From Candidatus Peregrinibacteria bacterium (lineage in GTDB: Bacteria; Patescibacteriota; Gracilibacteria; UBA1369; LOWO2-01-FULL-3): a DNA stretch of 10,972 bases. The translations under genes were made by a program, and so were the position numbers. Below, piece by piece: positions 5,551-10,972 of this stretch (its first letter is position 1; each line of letters starts with the position of its first letter). The DNA lies in NCBI GenBank assembly GCA_016186245.1, contig JACPLZ010000018.1, forward strand, positions 1 through 10,972. The letters run 5' to 3'. The notes below the pieces were generated by a model. It saw nothing but the letters and a program-made list of their open reading frames with translations, did not search any database and had not been told where the DNA came from.

Positions 5551-5865
5551 ATGATGAAAGAAATTGCGATCAAATACGGCAAGCTGAAACTGGATGTGGA
5601 TTCGCGGAAATTTTTTATTGGACGGAGAGTCATACCTCTCCGCAATAAAGAATATTCACTGCTGGAATATTTCATGATGAATGTCGGTAAAGTTTTGAGC
5701 CGCACTCAAATTTTGGAAGATGTTTGGGATCGAAACATCTTTTGTCCGACAAATACAATTGATGTGCATGTAAGCGGTCTGCGCCAGAAACTTCAGGCTT
5801 ACACAAAACGAAATCCGATTAAAACAATTTATTGCATCGGGTATATGTTTGATTTGAGAAGATAG
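5551..5865 (+). CDS. Stand-alone OmpR/PhoB-type winged-helix DNA-binding protein
   Basis: From ATG 5551 the protein is 104 aa and is almost entirely one Trans_reg_C domain, the C-terminal DNA-binding half of OmpR/PhoB response regulators. The family pattern is easy to follow: IPLRNKEYSLLEYFMMNVGKV at about 28-48, LSRTQILEDVW at 49-59, the recognition-helix segment NTIDVHVSGLRQKL at 68-81, and the wing IKTIYCIGYMF at 90-100. The phospho-acceptor receiver domain is absent, so it cannot be switched by a histidine kinase in the usual way. Upstream in-frame GTG codons (5467, 5548) exist, but the extension covers the inverted repeat at 5471-5500 and has no family match. An AGG at 5538-5540 precedes the start. 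It is likely autoregulated, by inference from that repeat. Confidence 0.85.
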   Translation: MMKEIAIKYGKLKLDVDSRKFFIGRRVIPLRNKEYSLLEYFMMNVGKVLSRTQILEDVWDRNIFCPTNTIDVHVSGLRQKLQAYTKRNPIKTIYCIGYMFDLRR

Positions 5866-5899
5866 AATATGCAATGATTTTGGCAAGTTATACAAGACG

Positions 5900-5933
5900 T
5901 TTTTTTTTTTTTTTTTCAAAAATAATTTATAAT
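5900..5933 (+). promoter_or_regulatory. Consensus -10 behind a 17-T tract, promoter of the sigma-4/HARE gene
   Basis: A perfect TATAAT lies at 5928-5933, and the start would be near 5940. The -35 position holds only Ts, part of an uninterrupted run of 17 Ts (5900-5916). No stem precedes that run, so I do not read it as an intrinsic terminator of the upstream gene. Such a tract may bend DNA or act like an UP element. Its length also makes it prone to slippage or sequencing error. Confidence 0.5.
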
Positions 5934-5942
5934 CTTCTTTAA

Positions 5943-5970
5943 AAGACCTGAAGAATTTCTGAAAGGTCTT
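5943..5970 (+). promoter_or_regulatory. Leader hairpin before the sigma-4/HARE gene
   Basis: aagacct (5943-5949) and aggtctt (5964-5970) form a 7-bp stem with a 14-nt loop, directly after the predicted start near 5940 and 26 bp before ATG 5997. It could protect the 5' end of the mRNA or bind a regulator. No known riboswitch is evident. Confidence 0.4.
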
Positions 5971-5996
5971 CACAATTAGCCCTTAACCTTATTCCT

Positions 5997-7061
5997 ATGC
6001 AAGGCTCCAGTTCCTCTCTGGCTGCTAATACATTGCAGGAACTCTCTGCAATTGTTTCCAACCTTTTCTTATTACTTTCCGATAAAGAAAGGACGGTAAT
6101 AAAACGGCGATTTAATGTCGATGGCAAAGGTAGATCAACGCTTGAAGAAATCGGACAAAGTTTTTCGGTAACCCGCGAAAGGATTCGCCAGATTGAAAAA
6201 AATGCTCTTAACAAAATGAAAAGAAATGTTTTCAATACCGCACTGAAACATTTGCATGATCATGTTTTTGAATTAGTCAGAGATCATGGCGGTCTTGTCA
6301 GGCGTGATGTGCTTGTTGATCGTTTGGGTGAGCTTGTTATGCCAGGCAATGAAGTTGATTTAAACAGCCTGGATTTGTCTCTTGTGCTGCATGACGGACT
6401 GGATTATGTCGGTAATACCATCAATTTTTATCCGTATATCCGCGATCAAAAATTGCCTGAATATTCTATAAAGCATGCCTCCAATCAGATGGTAAATCAG
6501 TTGCATAAATATGGCGATATAAAGAGTCTTGCCAAGCTGCATGGTGATTTAAAAAATTTATTTGATGATCTAAAATTTGATATTACTCAAATAAAGTCAC
6601 TTATCGATATAGATAAGAGGATTACGCTTCTTGAAGATGATTTTGTCGGCCTTTTAGAATGGAGGCATGTCCATCCAAGAACTTTGAGGGATAAAATCTT
6701 GTTTATTTTGCGCCATGAAAATAAACCGATGCATTTTGAAGATATTTCTGGAAGAATTGCCGAGGCTGATTTTGACGGAAGGAAAGTTAATGTGCAGGCG
6801 GTGCATAACGAGCTGATCAGACATGACAGTTTTGTGCTGATTGGCCGCGGAATTTATGCGCTTGGGGAATGGGGATATGAGAAGGGCACTGTGTGCGAAG
6901 TTATCGAAAAGATATTGTCGGAGGCTAAGGAATTGGCACAGGAGGAAATCATCGATCGAGTGTTGAAACAGCGGCAAGTCAAGAAAATAACGATCGTGCT
7001 TGCATTGAAAAATAATAAGAAGTTTTCGAGGGTTGGAAGAAAAATGTACAGATTAAGGTAG
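5997..7061 (+). CDS. Sigma-70 region 4 fused to HARE-HTH winged-helix domains
   Basis: The 354-aa protein starts with a clear sigma-70 region 4 (residues about 27-77): LSDKERTVIKRRF, then TLEEIGQSFSVTRERIRQIEKNAL, the helix-turn-helix by which RpoD reads the -35 element. Sigma regions 2 and 3, needed for -10 binding and melting, are missing, so it is not a complete sigma factor. Residues about 84-220 are helical with a winged-helix-like stretch at 90-112. Residues 228-292 match the HARE-HTH fold of RNA polymerase delta (LRDKILFILRHENKPMHFEDI, then FVLIGRGIYALGEW). A further winged helix fills 298-352. It probably binds promoter DNA and RNA polymerase and tunes transcription. No Shine-Dalgarno precedes ATG 5997. 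The domains are clear; the role is inferred. Confidence 0.85.
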   Translation: MQGSSSSLAANTLQELSAIVSNLFLLLSDKERTVIKRRFNVDGKGRSTLEEIGQSFSVTRERIRQIEKNALNKMKRNVFNTALKHLHDHVFELVRDHGGLVRRDVLVDRLGELVMPGNEVDLNSLDLSLVLHDGLDYVGNTINFYPYIRDQKLPEYSIKHASNQMVNQLHKYGDIKSLAKLHGDLKNLFDDLKFDITQIKSLIDIDKRITLLEDDFVGLLEWRHVHPRTLRDKILFILRHENKPMHFEDISGRIAEADFDGRKVNVQAVHNELIRHDSFVLIGRGIYALGEWGYEKGTVCEVIEKILSEAKELAQEEIIDRVLKQRQVKKITIVLALKNNKKFSRVGRKMYRLR

Positions 7062-7066
7062 ATACG

Positions 7067-7095
7067 TGTCATGGTGAGCCTGTCGAACCATGACA
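7067..7095 (-). repeat. GGTTCGAC module, 9-bp perfect hairpin between convergent genes
   Basis: tgtcatggt (7067-7075) and accatgaca (7087-7095) pair perfectly around an 11-nt loop. It starts six bases after the stop of the sigma-4/HARE gene. Placed between two converging 3' ends, it may act as a two-way terminator or mRNA 3'-end protector, although no long T run follows (only gtttt on the plus strand). Confidence 0.85.
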
Positions 7096-7104
7096 GTTTT
7101 GTAG

Positions 7105-7130
7105 ATCCTGAAACGAGTTCAGGATGACAC
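7105..7130 (+). repeat. CCTGAA hairpin module, single copy
   Basis: atcctgaa (7105-7112) and ttcaggat (7118-7125) form an 8-bp stem with loop acgag, followed by the usual tail gacac. This copy has not been amplified, so it shows the basic state of the module that is expanded at 415-497 and 3451-3543. Confidence 0.9.
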
Positions 7131-7153
7131 AATTAATTCGAGGCACCATTAAG

Positions 7154-8074
7154 TTAAAGTTCGATGTATTTGTCCGGGTTGTTTTTGTGATCAGTGTTTA
7201 GCTGTTCCTGTTTTTTTTGAATGATATCGATTGTTTCTTCACTGCTCTGTGTGAAAAGTTTTTTCCTGGCCTTTTCAAGCAATTTTAAAATACGGGTATT
7301 GAATCGGTCTATTGCAAGCAGCTCGTTTGCGGCTTTGATTGCCTTGTCGAATTTTTTAAGTTTCATCAACGTATCAATATGTTTTTCCCCCTGATATAAA
7401 AATTCTTCCTTGTCGTGCAGCTGGCTGTAATGTTGGCGCGCTTTGGCCATTTTTCCTATTTCGGCAATGCGCTGATTTTTGGCATCGACAGTTTCAAGTT
7501 CTTTAATGAAATTCTCGATTGCTTCATACTTTTCCGAATAGATCAGCTCCTCTTTTTCCTTTATTTTTTCTGCAATTAATTTGTCGCGGAATTCCGTTGT
7601 GAGATTCAGGACATTCTGATTTCCTGGATTGTTTTTTTCCAAGATGAATAATTCTTCGATAAGCCCTGCCGGATTTTGTTCCAACAGAATTTCCAGACGC
7701 TGCCGCTGATTTTCGTCGAAATATTGCTGATTTTTCCCTATCTGTTTTTCATATGCTCCCTGGGTTTTACGGAAAAATTTTACAAGTTGTTTGTGCCGGG
7801 GATTAACTTCCAACAGTTTCTTTAATTCTTCCAAAATCCCGGCATATTTTTCTTCCTTAAAATCCTTTTCAAGTTCTACAATTTTCTTATTGATAATATT
7901 TTCATTATTTTCGTTTACCAATTCCTCAATTTCCGTTTTCAAATTTAAAAAAAGCTCGTCGTAGGGATATTCCATCAAATATTCCTTGCATAAACCGTAA
8001 GCCTGGCGATACTGCTTTTCATCAATCAAACGTCTGATTTTTTGCTCGGCTTCCTGAAAAAATGGAATGGTCAT
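7154..8074 (-). CDS. TPR-like helical-repeat protein, co-translated with valS
   Basis: I do not recognise a named family. The 306-aa protein has no signal peptide or membrane segment and is almost wholly alpha-helical, rich in Lys and Glu. Four segments follow a TPR-like pattern, with an aromatic Y or F near the start, alternating hydrophobics and a Pro, Asp or Asn before the second helix: residues 19-46, 74-101, 180-207 and 239-266. Between them lie charged, coiled-coil-like stretches. This suggests a cytoplasmic scaffold or binding protein. Its ATG overlaps the valS stop in an ATGA (8071-8074), so it is probably translated by re-initiation after ValS. It converges with the sigma-4/HARE gene across a palindrome-filled 92-bp gap. 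Confidence 0.8.
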   Translation of the reverse strand: MTIPFFQEAEQKIRRLIDEKQYRQAYGLCKEYLMEYPYDELFLNLKTEIEELVNENNENIINKKIVELEKDFKEEKYAGILEELKKLLEVNPRHKQLVKFFRKTQGAYEKQIGKNQQYFDENQRQRLEILLEQNPAGLIEELFILEKNNPGNQNVLNLTTEFRDKLIAEKIKEKEELIYSEKYEAIENFIKELETVDAKNQRIAEIGKMAKARQHYSQLHDKEEFLYQGEKHIDTLMKLKKFDKAIKAANELLAIDRFNTRILKLLEKARKKLFTQSSEETIDIIQKKQEQLNTDHKNNPDKYIEL

Positions 8075-9033
8075 AAGTTTTCCAATTGACTGATAAGTTT
8101 TGTGAGAGCTTCCTTCAGCACTCCAAGGCGGGCTTTTTCTTTTTCGACAACCGCCGGCGGAGCTTTTTGAATAAAATTAATATTGTCCAACTTTGCGCGG
8201 ATGACATCTATGGATGTACGGTGATCATTGATTTGGCGTTGGAGATTATTTTTTTCCTTTTCGACGTCAATCAAATCTTTTAAAGGAAGATATATTTCAA
8301 TTTTTTCGATAAATGCCGCTTTGGCGTCGGTCATTTTTGGACCTTTTTCCTTTAAATCCAATGTTTCGAGACGGGCGAGACGCATGATTGCTTCGCGTTT
8401 TTTTTCAAGATAATCGGTGTGTTTACCGCCATAGATCACCGCATTAATCTTTTTTGCCGGTTCCACTTTGAGTTCTGCGCGAATGCTCCGGATCGCCGTA
8501 ATAATTTCATGCACAAGTTTCATTGTTTTTGCTTCTTCGGCAAAGACAAATTTTTTGTCATATTGCGGCCAACTTTGGCTTATCAGCAACGTTTTTGTAT
8601 CTATGTATTCCCATAATTTTTCACTCACAAACGGCACAAATGGATGAAGCAGCCTTAATGTATTTTTTAAAACAAAAAGAAGCACGGCGGGACTTTTGTC
8701 TTCTCCCTTGGAAATTTCAAGATACCAGTCGCAATATTGCCGCCATAGGAAATCATAAATGCGCGTACCGGCTTCGGAAAAACGATATTCCTCCATGTCT
8801 TTGTCTACTTCCCGGATAAGTTTTTGCAGCTCAGTGAGTATCCATTTGTCGGCAAAAGTTTTGATCATTCCATGTTCGAACTCTTTTTTAAAATCGTCTT
8901 TATCTACATTCAGAAAGGCAAAACGCGCCGCATTCCATATTTTATTGATGAAATTGCGATAGCCGGCAATTTTTTCCTCGTACAGGCGCATGTCATTGCC
9001 TGGTGCGGAGCCTATTATAAGACTCAAACGCAA
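8071..9033 (-). CDS. valS: Valyl-tRNA synthetase, C-terminal part (separated by frame break)
   Basis: These 320 residues continue ValS in another frame, starting where the catalytic domain resumes after KMSKS. LRLSLIIGSAPGNDMRL corresponds to the conserved segment ending the Rossmann domain. The anticodon-binding helical domain follows from about residue 25 (NKIWNAARFAF) to about 210. The last 70 residues are the coiled-coil tRNA arm typical of ValS (LQRQINDHRTS, then FIQKAPPAVVEKEKARL). The apparent start is a TTG at 9033 inside the conserved sequence, with no ribosome binding site, so this is not an independent gene by design. Either the gene is broken or the sequence has an error. Codon use and conservation downstream look intact, which argues for a very recent event or an artefact. 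Confidence 0.88.
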   Translation of the reverse strand: MRLSLIIGSAPGNDMRLYEEKIAGYRNFINKIWNAARFAFLNVDKDDFKKEFEHGMIKTFADKWILTELQKLIREVDKDMEEYRFSEAGTRIYDFLWRQYCDWYLEISKGEDKSPAVLLFVLKNTLRLLHPFVPFVSEKLWEYIDTKTLLISQSWPQYDKKFVFAEEAKTMKLVHEIITAIRSIRAELKVEPAKKINAVIYGGKHTDYLEKKREAIMRLARLETLDLKEKGPKMTDAKAAFIEKIEIYLPLKDLIDVEKEKNNLQRQINDHRTSIDVIRAKLDNINFIQKAPPAVVEKEKARLGVLKEALTKLISQLENL

Positions 9034-10730
9034 CGAGGACTGGATTTGCTCATCTTTTTACCGTGGCGATCGCGGATCAAACCGTTGAGATAGACAGTGT
9101 GAAATGGAATACATTTCTCTTCCGGTAATTTGTCTGAGCGCAGTGCATAGGTGGAACCGAGGATCATTCTTGCAACCCAGAAAAACAGTATATCATAGCC
9201 GGTTTCGAGCACGTCTGTGGGATGAAAATATTTAAAATCTCCAGTGTGTTTTGGCCAGCCAAGAGTGGAAAATGTCCAGAGTGCGCTGCTAAACCATGTA
9301 TCCAGAGTGTCCGGATCTCTTAGCCAATAACCAGTTTTTGGTTTTTCCGTGCCGACATGTGTTTTGCCATCGACTTTTAATAATTCCAGATAAAAACTGG
9401 ACGCGTCTTTTTTTGAATTAAAGGCATCGTATTGCTCTTTTGTAACTTTGTACCAAATGGGAATCTGATGTCCCCACCAAATTTGCCGTGAAATGCACCA
9501 GTCCCTCAAATTGTCTATCCAGTGAAAATAGGTTTTATCAAATCTCTGCGGGATAATGCGGATCATTTTGCTTTTAACAGTGTCATGCATGACTTCTTTG
9601 AGACTCCTCTTTTTCCCTTTCCAGTGAATGGCCTGTTTATTTACGTCTACAAACCATTGTTTCATGATCTGTGGCTCAATTATCCCCTTTCCGCGATAAT
9701 TGACCGCTACGCTGTGAAGATAATCTTCTTCGACTTTCACCAGCAATCCTTTTCTGTCCAGTTTTTCCACAATTTTTTCACGCGCCTGCTTTATTGGCAT
9801 TCCGCCAAATTCTTTGGATACATCGTGACGGATTTTGCCTTCAAAATCGATAATTTGGTGACTGTCCAGATGATGTTTCCGGGCAAGCTCAAAATCAATC
9901 AGACTGTGTGCCGGCGTGATGGTCATTGCTCCGGTGCCAAGAGCCATATCCACGCATGGATCGGCAATTACGCGCGCTTTGATTTTCCCTTCGATCCATT
10001 CAACATCAAATTCTTTATCTACAAGGTGTCGATAGCGTTTATCTTTTGGGTGGACAACGATAATCTTGTCCAAAAATTTTGTTTCCGGACGGGCGGTGCC
10101 TATGACTACCGGTCCATATTGGAAATAATAGAATTTGGCTTTTTCTTCGATATATTCAAGTTCATCATCGGCTACAGTTGTCTGCATTTTAGGATCCCAA
10201 TTGACGATGCGTCCGCCGCGATAAATAAGGCCATCTCCATACATTCTTTCAAAAAAAGTATTAACGGCGACATTCATATCTTCATCAAGTGTGTATTTTT
10301 CACGGCTCCAGTCGCAGCTTGCCCCCATTTTTCTTATTTGCATGCGGATAATTTCCTTGCTGGCTTCGGCAAATTTGCGGATTTCAGCAATGAGTTTTTT
10401 TCTGCCGAGAGTCCGGCGCGGATTCTTAATCCCCTTTTCCTGCAATTTTTTTTCCACAACGCTTTGAGTGGCAATTGCGGCATGATCTGTTCCCGGAAGC
10501 CATAAAGCCGATTTTCCTTTCATTCTGTTGTAACGGATCATGAGATCCTGAAAGGCCATTCTTGTCGCATGTCCAAGATGCAAAGTGCCGGTGGCGTTTG
10601 GCGGCGGCATGGCAATGGTGAACGGCTGTTTTTTTGGATCAACCTGTGCTTTAAAAACACCGCTTTTTTCCCATTTCTTATAAATTTTGTCTTCGTACTT
10701 TTTGGCTGTGTAGGCTTTTTCTATTTCCAT
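9024..10730 (-). CDS. valS: Valyl-tRNA synthetase, N-terminal and catalytic part (frame broken)
   Basis: Class I synthetase charging tRNA-Val with valine. From ATG 10730 (MEIEKAY) this part is 568 aa. It has the HIGH-type motif in PPPNATGTLHLGHA (42-55), GTDHAAIATQ (80-89), the editing domain with ARPET (213-217) and GTGAMTITPAH (265-275), CISRQIWWGHQIPIWY (412-427), DTWFSSALW (477-485), and KMSKS at 559-563. Five residues later the frame hits a stop; the expected GN-x-DP...YGAD segment is missing, and homology resumes in another frame at 9033. With the C-terminal part and the missing residues the protein would be about 905 aa, normal for ValS. The start fits both the family and the promoter at 10754-10782; frames extending upstream to 10940 have no match. 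Confidence 0.93.
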   Translation of the reverse strand: MEIEKAYTAKKYEDKIYKKWEKSGVFKAQVDPKKQPFTIAMPPPNATGTLHLGHATRMAFQDLMIRYNRMKGKSALWLPGTDHAAIATQSVVEKKLQEKGIKNPRRTLGRKKLIAEIRKFAEASKEIIRMQIRKMGASCDWSREKYTLDEDMNVAVNTFFERMYGDGLIYRGGRIVNWDPKMQTTVADDELEYIEEKAKFYYFQYGPVVIGTARPETKFLDKIIVVHPKDKRYRHLVDKEFDVEWIEGKIKARVIADPCVDMALGTGAMTITPAHSLIDFELARKHHLDSHQIIDFEGKIRHDVSKEFGGMPIKQAREKIVEKLDRKGLLVKVEEDYLHSVAVNYRGKGIIEPQIMKQWFVDVNKQAIHWKGKKRSLKEVMHDTVKSKMIRIIPQRFDKTYFHWIDNLRDWCISRQIWWGHQIPIWYKVTKEQYDAFNSKKDASSFYLELLKVDGKTHVGTEKPKTGYWLRDPDTLDTWFSSALWTFSTLGWPKHTGDFKYFHPTDVLETGYDILFFWVARMILGSTYALRSDKLPEEKCIPFHTVYLNGLIRDRHGKKMSKSSPRCV

Positions 10731-10753
10731 GATGGAAGTGAATTGTTGCCATG

Positions 10754-10782
10754 ATTTTAACAGAAGAATAAAACTGTGCCAA
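10754..10782 (-). promoter_or_regulatory. Near-consensus sigma70 promoter of valS
   Basis: On the minus strand TTGGCA (10782-10777, 5 of 6) is followed by exactly 17 nt and TAAAAT (10759-10754, 5 of 6). The transcript would start near 10747, about 17 bases before ATG 10730. That leaves no room for a T-box or other leader riboswitch, so tRNA-sensing attenuation of valS is unlikely from this promoter. Confidence 0.65.
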
Positions 10783-10857
10783 TTTAATACCGGTTGCATG
10801 CTGAAATTTGCAGTATATCCTGCATACAATGGCTTGATTGAGATGAAATATCCGGTT

Positions 10858-10886
10858 ATAATATAGGCGGTGTTTTTATGGTTAAA
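10858..10886 (-). promoter_or_regulatory. Second, weaker upstream promoter candidate
   Basis: TTTAAC (10886-10881, 4 of 6) lies 17 nt before TATTAT (10863-10858, 5 of 6) on the minus strand. It would give a leader of about 120 nt for valS. The rest of 10783-10972 shows no gene and no clear T-box features. Confidence 0.25.
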
Positions 10887-10972
10887 ATCGGACAAAAGTG
10901 AATACAAATAATCCCTATGCAAATAAAGAACGGTCAACATCAGAAGGTGCCGTACTAAGTCAAAAGGAACAT

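Noticed and set aside
6854..7132. Minus-strand open frame beginning with residues HPELVSGS
   Set aside because: Its first codons are a translation of the CCTGAA and GGTTCGAC palindromes and the rest is antisense to the sigma-4/HARE gene.
9522..10505. Long plus-strand open frame of 327 codons
   Set aside because: It lies wholly antisense to the conserved catalytic part of valS and shows no family motifs; it is a shadow of the real gene.
10731..10972. T-box riboswitch upstream of valS
   Set aside because: The best promoter leaves a leader of only about 17 nt, and I find no T-box consensus or terminator/antiterminator pair in the region.
1..10972. tRNA or rRNA genes and insertion sequences
   Set aside because: I saw no tRNA cloverleaf or CCA-end pattern, no rRNA sequence, and no transposase or IS end; the palindromes are too short to carry a transposase.

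Overview
The window looks like chromosomal sequence from a bacterium of the Patescibacteria (Candidate Phyla Radiation), probably a Parcubacteria-like lineage. This is inferred, not shown directly. The evidence is moderate AT-richness, few clear Shine-Dalgarno sequences, a large solitary VirD4-like ATPase, a receiver-less winged-helix regulator, a sigma-region-4/HARE-HTH fusion, and an archaeal/eukaryotic-type (alpha2) glycyl-tRNA synthetase. TGA closes both the VirD4-like gene and the valS tail, so code 11 fits and the Gracilibacteria-type UGA=Gly code does not.

Layout, left to right. 1-584 has no convincing gene. It is a mosaic of short palindromes and tandem repeats, with one very good minus-strand promoter (285-313). 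585-3275 (minus) is a VirD4/TraG-like membrane ATPase whose 5' end is made of repeat sequence. 3249-3550 is a second repeat island: a perfect 26-bp inverted repeat around the ATPase promoter region, two related hairpins and an 18-bp tandem array. 3551-4930 and 4942-5385 (minus) are glyS and dtd in one operon transcribed dtd to glyS. Divergent from dtd, 5551-5865 (plus) is a stand-alone OmpR/PhoB-type DNA-binding domain with a perfect 10-bp inverted repeat over its likely -35 region. 5997-7061 (plus) is the sigma-4/HARE-HTH protein, behind a consensus -10 and a 17-T tract. A 92-bp convergent intergenic region holds two more palindromes. 7154-8074 (minus) is a TPR-like helical-repeat protein overlapping the end of valS by an ATGA. 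8071-10730 (minus) is valS, broken just after its KMSKS motif by an apparent out-of-frame deletion of roughly 46 nt. A near-consensus promoter lies 24 bp upstream of its start.

Functionally the window combines translation (ValS, GlyRS, D-aminoacyl-tRNA deacylase), transcription control (two small DNA-binding proteins lacking the usual partner domains) and DNA or protein transfer (the orphan VirD4-like ATPase). The most unusual content is the repeat system. At least four hairpin families recur in the intergenic regions. Two copies of one family show compensatory stem changes. Its 3' half has been amplified in three separate tandem arrays. Another family has invaded the translation start of the ATPase gene.
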